64,000 nt of DNA from assembly GCA_963669155.1 (NCBI GenBank), contig OZ022577.1:12457395-12521394 (forward strand), read 5' to 3'. The notes beneath the pieces are model-generated. The model saw only the letters and a list, made by a program, of their open reading frames with translations. It ran no database searches and was not told the origin of the DNA. This DNA is from Arbacia lixula. Lineage: Eukaryota > Echinodermata > Echinoidea > Arbacioida > Arbaciidae. This document shows, piece by piece, positions 12,100 through 25,800 of the stretch (position 1 is the first letter of the stretch; every line of letters starts with the position of its first letter). Both the position numbers and the translations under genes were made by a program.

Positions 12100-13440
12100 T
12101 CTTCTCGCTAGGAAGTATGAAGTTTGTCTTTTTATTCAAGGTGTTTATCAGAGTGACATCAAGGTGGTCATACAGAGCGAATGAAATATGATACGCATTA
12201 ACTATATACATTAAAAAACAAGACAAAAGAAAGGCAACTTTGTTCCAGCGTGTACTTTGTTTTTATTTGATTTATTCGAAATTTTTCGATATCAGTAATA
12301 TTTTATTACTAAAATAGCGCATATACATTTTCTTTAGATATGTCTGTTCTGTAATTGTCAAACAACTTGCTAAACGATGTTACATACATGAAAGCATTTT
12401 GATAGATTTCAGGTGAACAACATCCACATTGAATACGACGGAACAAAACTAGATATGCACCCTTGGAAAGTACATATACTATGAACGAACTGAAAAAATG
12501 TGTTGGTCTACTACCAACTTACTTGAAAAACATGAGAAAAATCACAGACTGAAGAAGCTGGCGATAGTTGATTAAATGAGAGACAAAGCTGTATGATGAA
12601 GTTATCGTTGATTATTGCTTAAGAGACTCCTTAAGTCTATACTATGTCATCCAGTGATGTAATTCTTCATATATTTCACGTAGAAGACACACGAACAATC
12701 TAAATAATTCACTTTTATCCACATTGTTTTGTTATATACGAGACGAAAAAAGATGTGAGCACAGACGTATTAGTTTCCATATCTTTCAGGATTATATTTA
12801 CATAACAAATGTATAACCCTTGCTATTTCTCAGATATTGCTCAAACTCTCACAACTACACTCATCTGGTTGTCTTCTCGTATGCAGATCAACTTATTATC
12901 AAGAGTGTGTGAACTCCATGTACGTAATACGTGTAATACATCAACAATTACTGTTCTGACAACCTTATCCATTATCTCATTTAGAGGACATGCACATTTT
13001 AGCTAAACATATACCATGTCTAAATCTGGTTTCAATGTCAATTAAAGTGCAATACATTTAACACGAACATCAACATAATTCTCATTACAAACTGACAAAT
13101 TGTAATACACTTTCAAACGTTTGAATATCACATATTTACACACAAACATAGAACATAAGAGGAAATAGTTAATCAAAACATCTTTGATGACGAAATGTTA
13201 ACTAATTTAATTGAAACGCAAAACACTAAATTTACTACACTGTATTTGCACACAATTATACATTCAACCTTTAATATCACAACCACAAATGTTATCGAGG
13301 AATTGCATTGCCCCATTTTTATATTATTTTAGCAGTATAATAATATTATAATTTCAGCCTCCAAATATACAAACATTATGGTCTTTGTATGGAATTGGTG
13401 TGGTTTGGAGAAGATTCATGTATAGTTCGACTAGTATAGG
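10921..13440. other. Intergenic stretch and possible 3' UTR of the CUB gene
   Basis: No exon found. A (CT)n tract occupies 12068-12092 after a C run. Read on the minus strand, AATAAA-like words occur near 12262-12275 (plus-strand TTTATT) and could mark the end of the CUB gene transcript about 1.6 kb after its stop. That is a guess without a supporting downstream element. Confidence 0.3.
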
Positions 13441-13545
13441 ATTATTAATCGTTGACAGAATGTGATGGGACGAATGTGATGACAGAATGTGATGACGAAT
13501 GACGAATGTGATGACAGATGTGATTTGATGACAGAATGCATGGGA
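13441..13545. repeat. Imperfect minisatellite of GACAGAATGTGAT units
   Basis: Repeated GACGAATGTGATGACAGAATGTGATGAC-type words of about 10-16 bp with deletions between them. It lies downstream of the CUB gene stop codon on that gene's strand, so it may be transcribed in the 3' UTR. Confidence 0.7.
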
Positions 13546-13890
13546 CGGTAAACTGCTTTCGACTCATGAGTTCATTATGCATGCACCTCATTAATCCCTT
13601 ATGTGCCACATGGTTGTTTTTTTATCAAAAGTAATACACACAAACCATACAGAGCAGTATTTCGTCTGGCATTTGAATGGTTAAGAAATGGTTTTCCTCT
13701 GTCGCTCACTTCTGCGGCTGCTCTGGAAGTAGAAACCGAGTGAATGAATAGTCACATTTCGACTGTCATGATTATCGTGTACATGTATATCGTAAGTGCT
13801 AGCGGTAAACCTCTACGGGTCGCATGCCCTTAAATTCGTTTCTATGCAGGTAATTTGTGAATGTCTCTTTTAGCTGTCATCACGGTTGGC

Positions 13891-16800
13891 TTACACCAGC
13901 TGTTCGGAAGGGACGAAGTTTCGCGAAGGTTTGTCTTGAGGAGGCGGGTTCACTACCGCGCTCACTGTCTTCACGTTCTCTCCTTCCCCAGCCACCGCGC
14001 CACCATCACCCAAGCCGTCAGACGATGCACGCCGCTTTGCCGGCGCCGCGGCGGCACTTTCTTCACCGCACATGGCGCCGACGGTGCTGGGGGCAGAGCC
14101 GACGGGTTCCGTAGCCCAGTCCTTGGCCCAGTCCTTGTAAGTCTGCCAGTAGTTCGCCTCTTCGGTCGCATCCACGTCAAAGCCGGACTTGGAGTTCGTC
14201 CTCCTGCATCCAGTGATAACATAAGTCACGGGGAAATACATAAAGAAGCCGGAGAGACTTTTCTATACTTTTCCTTGGTGATTAAGTTCGCGATGATTGT
14301 TTTCTCTTCTGCAATGGTAGCACGCCTTTAAGGGATAGTTCACCCTGAAATTAAGTTGGTTTCAATAAAAGGAGACACATGAAAGAAACATTCGTGAAGG
14401 TTTGATGAAAATTCGCCAAAGGATAAGAAAGTTGATATGATTTTTTTTTAAGTTTGATTTTGTGACGTCATCTGCGAGGTGCTCTGCCATTGTTTTTTTT
14501 TCGAAAATTTTCTCAAAAAATATCCTTTCACCTGTGCATTTGATACATCATTAGAAATACGTTTTACACACATGCATGTACTGTATATGAACATCACCAT
14601 TCAGTTGTCAAAACATAAAGACAGTAATTTATGGAATAATCTGGACAAAACTTTATGGGAGAGCACCTCGCACGTGACGTCATAAAATTGAAAGTTCAAA
14701 AGATCATAACTTTCTTCTCCTTTGACGGATTTTTGTCAAAGCTTCACTAAATAATTGTTTCTTTCGTGCCTCGATCCCTGCTTATAATGAAATCAACTTA
14801 TCTTCAGGGTGAGCTATTGTTAAATACCATCTACAGTGAACGACAGTGTCAATAAGATTATTTTGATGACAATGGTCAATGTATAAGCATTCACTGGAGG
14901 ATTAAATAAACTCACGTATACTTTGCTTAATATAACGCCCACGTATCCGTAGAAGAGTCTTGTATTTCTATTTTCATTCACCATGGATTTCCCTTTAATA
15001 ACATTTAAAACAAGTATTCATGTATTTTTAATTTGTACCTATTTTTTGCGCAGTAAAGTGTTAGCACGATGAGCAGAATGACAAGAAACGCCGCCACGCC
15101 CGTACAGATGAAGATCGTCAGCTCCACTTGCCTGTCCGTCATTCGACCTAAAAGACAAGTGAGTCATTTGATTTATAATAATTATGACCTATTCAGAGAG
15201 TGGATGTGGATAAGGGGAAATTCCAAAGTAATAAGTATTAAGAGTGGTAACTGAAATAAACAAAATATTACTAATTTTTAAGAAGTTGATACAAAAATAC
15301 ACATTGTGGTGGTATTAATGTGTACCAATAAATGCACATGTTGTTTATTCAGTTTATCAGATATTGCCTTGCCTTTAAAGGAGGCTAATCTTTATTCATT
15401 TTATGAGGGATCATGACATACAGGAAAGGAAATCTCACCTCTTTCTGGGATTTTGCTTTTAGTCACAAGCACGCCTCTTAATGAAGTCGTAGATTTACTC
15501 TCCCTTGTGGTAGTCATGGATGCTGAATCAACCTGACCATCTGGAAAAGCGGTAGTTGTTCCAACGTTTGGTGTTGACGCATCCGTGTAATCGAGCATGG
15601 TGACAAACTCTTCTATTTCTGTGATGTAGGGATCTGTAATTACGATTGCTTGATCAAATACAGTAATAACTTCATCATCACTCGGTATGTCTGACGAGTC
15701 ACTAAGGGGAAATGTCAACCTGGGCCTCTCTGCATCCGTTTTTCTGGTCTGTGTATCAACATCCACAGAGGATTGATCAACTACAGATGACTCAAAGACC
15801 GAAGATTCGTCGTCACCGCCAAGAAACACCCTGAAGGCAGTATCACTGTACGATGAATTTCCCCATGTGTCATTTTCAGGAAAGCCCTGGGGTATACCTT
15901 GCGAGAAATTATACCACATTTTGAAGCCGTTGTGAGTCTGAGTGCGGATGCTCCCCGATATGAACTTGATAGTTGCGGATTGCGCAGCCGGTATGGGTGC
16001 TGATGCATCGTCACCTGCGCAATAACGTTTCTGGAAGAAGCCGTCTCCTGCAAAGAGCGTGACCTGAACATGAGTGTCCGAGAGAAGACACGTCCGTCTA
16101 TTCCTGGTTCTGGTGGCGTCCAGATCTAGGAAGTGGAACCCAAGGCTCACGTACTCGCCAGGTTCCGATAGCATAGTCCATACACATTCAGAACTTGGCG
16201 GATAAGGTCGAGGGAAATCGTCTGCTGGCAATATACCAGAATTACCATGGATTAAGTACTGACAGTTAGACGGTTTGAGGATCTCCTCGGCAGGCTGAAA
16301 CGCTCTCCACGAGACATTGGTGTAAAGATTCGGACACACACATGGGAACTTCAATTCAGCTAAACTACCATTATATGGAACATCAAAAGCAACATACGCG
16401 GCACAAAAACCTCGACCACTACTAAATTGAGAGGAAAATTCTATATAGATCGAATCACCCTGCGTGATGAAGAAATTTTGGCCGTTGGTGTCGCAAAGGA
16501 TGGACAAATCCCCAGAGGTGTTGACACTGAGATAGCCGTAACGTAAGTCACAATTGGATGGTGCACCAAGATCGACATCAAGAAACTTGAGCACAATTCC
16601 TTGTTTGCTCGAAGGAGAGTTAACAATCCAACGACAGGTTGTGTTGATGGGGTAATCATTGGGATAAAAAGGAGATGAAAATGAACCGAATAAATTTACA
16701 AAACTTGCACCGCACTCGTCTGTCCTGGTTCCCTGGCACATATCTTCTTCCGTTACAAGAGGAGCCAACACTGTAGGTGTCACTGATGAGGATTGCTGGG

Positions 16801-19800
16801 TTGAGGGCTCTATTGGCGGCGTAGATGCAGCGGCCGTTGGTGGTATTGTTCTCAAGATTGGCTTCTCTGTACCAGCAGGTTTCAGTGTATAATAAGCCTG
16901 AAAACCTTTGCCGGTTGAGCTGCTGTTAAATTCAATTTCTACAGCATTCGAAGGAATTGCTAACTCCTCAACCGCATTGTGTGAACCGCACATCATCATT
17001 TCTTCTCTCGTCACACAGCTTCTGATCAACAAAAAGGCATCAGCATCACTACAGGATGGGGGCGATCCTTCTCCTAAATCAAAATATTTGAAAGTCAGGT
17101 CGACTTCCACTTCACCCCCACGAATAACCCACAAGCAGTGCGAGCCTGCAGGAAACGGGTCTGGGAAGAATGGTGAAGCAAGCCAATCCCTGTCCTTTGA
17201 CGAATCCACATACCACTGAGACCAGACGTCACCAATTAAGCATCTGCTCATGAGAGCGGGGAGAGAAACAGATCCATTTGCGATTCTGCTTTCTACTTCA
17301 CTATTTGCGTTACATTGCGTGTTTGTCTCCGATTCAAGTGTGAACATGGCGAGAAAGCCTCGACCCTGTCCCAGTCGACCAAACATGGATACCTTAAACA
17401 TCCCGTTTGGAAATGTGTAAGACAAGCCTTCCCCTCTCCTACCACACAATATAATGTCTTCTGAAACGAAGTCTGTTATAGTTACATAAGAGTATCGGGT
17501 GTCGCAGATATCGAGATATGAAGAATCAAGTTCAAAGTCTCTAAACGTGAGATTAATGGAGGTATTCCCTTCTGCCATTACCAGCCAACACGACGTGTAG
17601 TTCGCAGGATAATAACGAGGGAAGTTTGCGGTGGCAAACGTCCCACCCAACTGGTCATCTGCAAAAAGCACTGTACATTCAGACGAGGGCATCGCGGACG
17701 AGGGCGTGGCGGACAAGGGCGTCGCGGACGTGGGCGTCGCGGACGAGGGCGTCGCGGACGGGGGCGTCGCGGACGAGGGCGTCTCGGACAAGGGCGTCTC
17801 AGACGAGTGCATCGCGGACGAGGGCGTCGCGGACGAAGGCGTCTCGGACAAGGGCGTCTCAGACGAGAGCGTCGCGGACGAAGGCGTCGCGGAGGCGGGC
17901 ATCTCAGACGAGAGCGTCTCAGACGAGGGCGTCTCGGACGGGGGCGTCTCAGATGAGGGCATCGCGGACGAGGGCGTCGCGGACGAGGGCGTCGCGGACG
18001 AGGGCGTCGCGGACGTGGGCGTCTCAGATTTGGATGTATGGACATCCCCAATTCGTCTTCTAAATGGGTCATCATCACCATCGATAGAAGTGTAGTTTAC
18101 TCTTATTCCACGGCCACCCTTCTTGTCTCTTGGATTAAAAGTGAACATCATTTTATTAGTTCTCGATGTAGTGTTGGAATACGGAAGCGCTCCACAGTAG
18201 ACCTGATAGAGAGAGAAGTCTTGATTTGAGTCATCCGGTGCCGTTGGGGTGAGAATTGTCAGTTTGGGGGTCCTGTCGCTGCAACTAACTGGAGATGAAT
18301 AACCGAGATCAATATCTACAAACTGAAGAAGAATTCTGTTCCCTTCAATCACTGTTATGTCCCAAGTCGTTTGGTATGGGGAGTATTTATCCGGATAACC
18401 TATGGAGGTGAATGTTCCGGAATGACCTATCATATAGTATGTCATCGTCAAATATTGCCACATGTCGATAATCTCACGTAAATCTAAGAGCCAGCTGTCA
18501 ATGTCGAGCATGTCCTGCCTCGAAACCCTCAACTGCGCAACAAAGCCGTGCTGAACTTGAGGAGACCTTTGATAGAAGAGATCGATGCGATGGGTTGAGG
18601 AGAACCTAGACCCCTCTGATTGATTGGAACAAAGGAATGTTTCTTTTATTGTTTCTCTATCTTCCCAAGCGCGTATTCGGATAAAAGAATGCGCTTCAGC
18701 ACAATTATCCATGTCGCTGGGAACAGATAAGCCAATCTCGAGAAAAGTAAGTTCCACCGTCTCGTTCCTGTCCAGTTTCAAAGACATAGAGCATGAAGAG
18801 TTGTCAACAGGAACTCCGATGCCAGATCTGATGAAATTTCTATCCAGAACAAGACAGCTATCGTCACCGAAACCCGTTTCGTCTGAGTCGTCCGATCCTG
18901 AAAATTCGACATCACTCGACTGTTCTTGATCGTCAGCCGGTCTCACGTCGTCCAAATAATTTATGTTCGTGTACCACAATGTCCAATTATTCTCAGGGAA
19001 TTGCCGATTGAATGTAATCGATGTCTGGTTAGCGACCGTCATGAAGGTGATGCTAGATGGACGCGATGGAGTTTGAATCGCTGGGCAAAATGTATGTATT
19101 GTCCTAATTGGCCTCACACTGGGCTCACTTTCTGATAGTCTAATGAATGGTTCAGGCTTACGGAAGCACTGATTTATAGATGCTGGAACCCAAGTAGTGT
19201 CGTTGAATATGATATTGATCAGAAATCCCTTCGGAGCCAAAACGACGCAACGTCTGCCTCCAGCATTTTTTGAATCGATCATACCAGAAGAATTGTGTAG
19301 TTCATAAATACACATTGAGTTCGGTCTTGCGGCTCTCTTAGAAATGAACGACAGCCCCTTGTGTAGCAAGTACTCAGCCGCTTTCCCTTCTTCGTCAGGA
19401 AAACTGAAATCTGGAGAGAAAAAAAAACATAAAAAGTCTGAAAATGGAATGTTCTGTACATCAGTATATGGAGCAAATTCAAAAATGAGATGCAACATGC
19501 ACCGTTATTGTCATGCAGTGCATTATAAAACAAAATAATTATAATAATTATAATAATTAGATAGATTAATGACACAATAACGACATCATAATTAATCGAT
19601 CATACTTGGGATGGTAAACGAGTTAACATTCAAGGAAGACAACCTTAACACGCGAAAGCCCTACAATCATTTCTTCAATAAAATAATACACTGTATGAAC
19701 AGTGCATTCAGTGCGTAGTTTCACTTTTGATCTTGCCTTGTATTCCGATGATGTACCAGTTATGCACTCGTGCTGGCACTAGCCTGGTCATCTCCTTCTA

Positions 19801-22800
19801 CCTCCATTCCATATGTATTACGCTTATATTGGTTTATACACCAAATAATATTCTCTTGTTTCCTTTCCTTTTTCTTACCAAAACAAAAGTGAGCCAATTA
19901 TCATAATATCATTCAACGTCTTGGTTCAAGAGATCAGTATAACTTCTTGGTGTAACACCAAGGGTGTGATACCGATGTACAGCTTGTCCGCAATAAAAAT
20001 TACAAAGGCAATTTCCGCAACGATAACTTAAGAGATCTTTAATCAATCAGAATGTTGTTTCGGAGCATGAAACTATAATTAATTTCTACAGCTTGCAAAA
20101 AATAAACTGTTCGATTTGCTTCAATGGTTATGGGGAATGAGGATCTTCTGTCAGTCATGTCATGTGTCTATTTCTTCCAAATCTGACTCTTGGATGCTCT
20201 TGGCACCGAAATGAATGGAAATATTTTACTAACAACTGTAAGGGCAACTAACATGTGCATACCTTTATAGAAATACTATTTTCTTTTACTTCATTTAGTT
20301 CATTATCTATGTCGTCACAGTAAAATACAAAAGAAAGATGCCGTCACTTTCTATTATATTGTGCAAGAGTACAATTTTGATCCTTAAGCGTGAACACAAT
20401 GGACAACACGTCTCACAAAATCTGTTGGGAAAGGACATCGGACATGAATTGATAAAAGATCCCCATTCTCCATGACCACTGAAGCAAAACGTATAGGTTT
20501 TTTGGAAGATGAAGGTAATAAGTTTTATTTCAGACCCTGAAACATCATTCTGATAAATCTAATATCCTTAAAGTTATCGTTGCGGAAAGTTCCGGGTTTT
20601 ATGCGGGGGGCGGAGGGGGGGGGGGGGGGGGAGCTGTACATTTTGAAAGATAACCCAACATTATTTGTTTACATGTATGCTTACTTCTTGAAGATGATTG
20701 CTGAATATATCTATAAACCCCTTACTTATATTTTCAACCTATCTCTAGAACAAGGGGAAGTACCTCCCAGATGGTAACAGTCCCGCGTTACACCAGTATT
20801 TAAAGGAGGTCAAAAGTCAGACATGAATAATTACCGACCAATTTCAATATTATGTACTGTGACCAAAATTATTGAAAAACGGATATTTACTCAACTTTAT
20901 ACTTTCTTTAACGACAATATTGTTTTGAATAAGAATCAGTGTGGTTTTAGGCCTAACTACTCCACTCAATCAGCCCTGGTGAATTGGTTTGACAGTATTG
21001 ATAAAGGGGGGTTATAGTTGGAGTCGTAATGTTGGACATGAAGAAGTCATTTGATACAGTAGACCATGACATTCTTGTTCGTAAGCTCCGACGGTATGGC
21101 TTAGACCAGTGTACTCTACTTGATGGTTTAAAAGCTACTTACCAGAGCGTACACAATGTACTGTTGTAAATGGGGTACAAGCAACTTCACAAATTGTAAC
21201 ATGTGGATCACCACAGGGATCTAATCTATGTCCTCTCTTGTTTGTTATCTATATAAACGATCTACCCATGCATGTAAACGATTGTCAAGTATCGCTTTAT
21301 GCAGACGACACCTGTGTGTACTCTGCTGGGAAAACCATTGAAGATGTAGCGCGTAACATAAACCATGATTTACGCAAAATAGATTCATGGTTAAAGTGTA
21401 ACAAACTAGCATTGAATGCTTAAAAGTGTGAATTTCTTTTGATCGGCACCAGAAAGAGAATCAAATCTGTAATAGCTCCCCATATTCATATAAATGGAGT
21501 TGACATGGAACGTGTAAAACATACTAAATACTTTGGAATAGAAATTGATCAATATCTAGACTGGAGTTATCAAATTGAGTCAATGAGTAAAAACATTGCC
21601 AAAAGCGTTTTCTTATTAAAGGGGAAGTTCACCCTTAAATCATTTTGGTTTCAATAAAAAGAGACAAATGAAAGAAACATATGAGTGAAGGTTTGACGAA
21701 AATCGGTCAAAGGAAAAGAAAGTTATTTGATTTTGAAGTTTTGATTTTGTGACGTCACGTGCGAGGTGCGCTCCCATATGTTGTGTACAAAATAAGTCAA
21801 TAAATTGCTTTTTTCTGTTTTTGACAACGGAATGATTTTTTTTCGTACAGGTATGTGTGATTTACTATTTTAATCGTTGCAAATTGATAACTGTATAGAC
21901 AAATTGACAATAAGGAGAAATAAGCGTGAACTATTGAATATACATAAAATACTACATGGAATGTCTGCCAATATCATTCGTAGACATTTCTCATTAAAAA
22001 CGTATTAGGCTGAGGAAAACAACATTGCTATTAGACTTGCCGCTGCCTCGTACAAATAATAAAAAAAAGTCTTGCCTATCGGGGAGCCAAAATGTGGAAT
22101 GAATTATCTAATGAAATAAGAATCTTGCCGAATTTTAACCAATTTAAGACTGCCCTCAATAAATTTCTTGCCTTTTGAAGTATCTGACTTTCACATAGCA
22201 TATAGTTTTCTTACATTATTCGAACACATGTATGAATGATAGAACAAAAGTAGCAAATTTATTTTTTTTCTTTCTTTCTCTTCAAGATGTTTTTTTCTTC
22301 TTCTTTCTTTCTTTTAAATGATTAAGTATGCATAATTTTCATATATGTTTTTGTTTTTATTTGTTTGTATTGTTCCTATATTTTGATATGTTGTTTTGAT
22401 AATGTATTATGTTCAAATGTATGATGTGTTATGTTTTTATCATGCACGGCCCCCCTGAAAAAACAGCCTTTGGCTGAAGTGGGTCACCGTGCTAACATAA
22501 AATGAACTGAACTGAACTACATTTTGAATCGATCATACCAGAAGACGTGTGAAGTTCATGAGAGTAAAGTGGGTGGGTATCCTGCGGTGATCCGTTTTCC
22601 CCCATCTTAGAAAGGAACAGCTGCTCCCTGCTTAGCAAGTACTCAGCCACCCTCCCTTGTCCATCGGTAACATGGGAAACTGGGAGAAACAAAACACATA
22701 CTCTAACAAGATGATAAGAGGTAGCGCATCCCTCATGTGTATTATTTTTAAATCCTTAAAAACATTGCATGGCATTGCGTATAGGTGTTGTTCATAAAAT

Positions 22801-25800
22801 AAGACACCCAACACTGTCGTAGGATTCAAATAATGCATGGAAAACGTACTTCGCCTTATTTTACCTCTTAAGATTACTTTTATTTTCAATTGCAAATCAA
22901 AGTTAACAATTATACCTTCCATCCTCAATCTGATTTTACCTTTCCTTTGCTTCTTTTAAAACAATTTTTGTACCTCCAGCCTTGCGGAGAAAACACTTTC
23001 TTTAAAATCATACTGTATGAAAGTTTCTCCAAAAAAAAACAAAATATATGAAGGGAAAAAAGGTGGTTTAATCATTCTTTCAGAATGAATGCGCCAATAA
23101 AAATACAACATCATGCATTGTATTTCCATGCAATGGTCAAATGATCATGTTTTCATTACGATACAACATACCCCTTTTCAGTATAAAGAGGGTTTGATGA
23201 TTAGATGAAGAAGACGGTGAATATCAAAGGGATTCTAAAGTGTTGTCCCTTCCACTTCCCACTCACTTCCCTTAACAGCAGCAAAATTAGTGTTCGGTCG
23301 GCAGGTGCAAATACCATATCCGTTCCTGTGCCCTGTTGCATAAAACTTCCCATTGGTGGTAACTTTGTGCTATCAATGGCAACCTCTATGGAAATATCGA
23401 ATTTGATTGGCTGTCGCGCGGTGTTACCATGGTAGTTACTATTGATGACAGAGTTACCATCAATGGTAAGGTTTCATGCAACGGGGCCTTAGACCCACTT
23501 ACCCTGTGCCGAATGTTGACTATCGGCGAGACCCCGGTGTTCCTGGCTAGCGGAGAAGATATCGTCCTGTGGGGAGTTTAATGAAGAAATAAAGTGTACA
23601 TTTTGCCCCATCGAAATCCATGACAATGATGGGATCATGGTTTTGCCATTACACGTACCATCATCATACGCCTTGCTGTAATTTCGTATCTTCTAATATA
23701 GAGCTGATCTGGGCCATGTTGCATATAGGTTTCCAATTATTGTAACTCACTATCAATGGTAATTTCCATGGCAACATCCAATGAGCTCTCATCATTGCAC
23801 CTGTTGCCATGGTAGTTACCACCGATGGTAAATTACAAAACCTACATACGTATCATCAGACGCCTTGCTGTCCTTTTGTATCTTCTAATAAAGAGCTGAT
23901 CTGGGCCATGTTGCATATAGATTTTCAATTATTGTAACTCACTATCAATGGTAATTACCATGGCAACAGCCAATGAGCTCTCCTCATTGCATCTGTTGCC
24001 ATGATAGTTACCACTGATGGTAAATTACAATAATTGAAAACCTATATGCAACATGGCCCTGGAAGATGAACTATAAAGTTGTGTGACGATGACAGTGGTG
24101 TAAATGATGGCTGAAATATTCGGGATATGAACGAAAACGCCAAATCATTCTAACAACAAAAAGTTACTAGTAAGTATTCTGTGAAGCTGGATAGGTTCCG
24201 CATTTTGATATAGCAGTATGCAATGGGAGGCGTGTGGTCTTCTCTATGGGTGTGGCAGGACACGAGGCAAATTATACGTGTTAAGTATATATTCTGGTCG
24301 CAGTCCGCAGAAATTATAGTTATACGCTCCCAAGATTTATTCAATTTTTGCAGGGGTGGGTGGGGTGTGTAACGGTTTCAGTAAGGAATCATGAAAGTGT
24401 GAAAGAGAAATGTAGGTGTGGATGTGGTGTAGAGAGAGAGAGTGAGGGGTGAAATGAGTTCGGAAAAGTCTTTCAAGAAGGAAAGAGGTGATTTTTGTAG
24501 CGATATTGTAAGCTATAGTATTTTCTGTTAGTACGATTGTTCTGTTACTAGATATATATAATTGGAATATATAGTTGGAGATTAGATACATGATGATTAG
24601 ATACATGATGAGATCAGATCAGATCGATTGGCGTTACACTATATACGTCCAGTGCCCATTTTGTCTTCTATTTTTTTTTCTTGTTTTGGACTGTAAACAT
24701 CATGTGAAGCTATATTTGACCTCAACCATATTCAATTTGGCTCGTCTGACTTTATATGTGCAAAGTGCAATGAACAACTCTTTCCTTTCAATCATGTTAT
24801 CGAAGATGATGAGTTCTTATGGACTCTCCAGCAGTTTTTTCATATGAGTAAGATTATTCCATATGCTAATGTTCAAAATCTTAAAATTAATCCTTTTGTA
24901 ATGAATAATAATCTTGAAGACGTGCAATATTCCCTCAATTTACAATCTCCCGAAGAAGATAGTGTAGAGAATACTTTTGATTTTCCAACAAATCCATGTT
25001 CATACTATGTTCCTGATGATTTTTATACCAAATTCAAACATTTTGAAAATAGATTATCGTTATTACATTTGAATGCTAGGAGCCTTTGCTCAAACTTCAA
25101 CAAACTTGAGGAATTATTGACTTCTCTAGATTTTTCTTTTTCTGTTATAGGAGTATCAGAAACCTGGCTGAACTCTTCCATGTTAATTTCGATGTATAAT
25201 ATACCCAATTATTCATTTGTGCATACATGTCGTGATTCAAAGATTGGCGGAGGCGTTGCCTTGTACATTTCTGAAAACGTTGATTTCTTGGAGAGACCAG
25301 ACTTAAATATAAATAACTCATTCCTTCAAACTATCTTTATTGAAATCGTTAATGTCAAATCAAAATATGTAATTGTCGGGAATGTCTATAGACCTCCCAA
25401 TACTGATATTGATTCTTTTTTACACGAGATGAATTCTCTCCTTTCCCATATACATAGTGAAAATAAAAAAAATTATTTAATGGGAGACTACAATATAGAT
25501 TTGTTAAATACTGAACATCACACTAAAAGTAAAGATTTCTTCGATACTATGTTCTCCTTTAATTTATTCCCTGTAATCACTAAGCCTACACGCATCTCTT
25601 ATAAATCTGCTACCATAATAGATAATATTTTTACAAATGCAATCCAATTTGAACATGAAAGTGGATTACTATACTCTGACATTTCGGATCATTTTCCAAT
25701 ATTCTATGTTGCTAAAAAGTTTAATAATAATTTTGTTTCAAGGGAACCTCGTCTTAAGAGAATGATAAATGATGCTGGGATCGATTGCTTAAAAAATAGA

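Noticed and set aside
13857-14331. Plus-strand frame of 156 codons
   Set aside because: It is the complement of the CUB gene's last coding exon, which has correct splice sites and phase; the plus-strand frame has neither.
17578-18095. Arg/Pro-rich and Val/Asp/Glu-rich frames on both strands
   Set aside because: Shadows of the 15-bp TPSSA minisatellite in the CUB gene exon.
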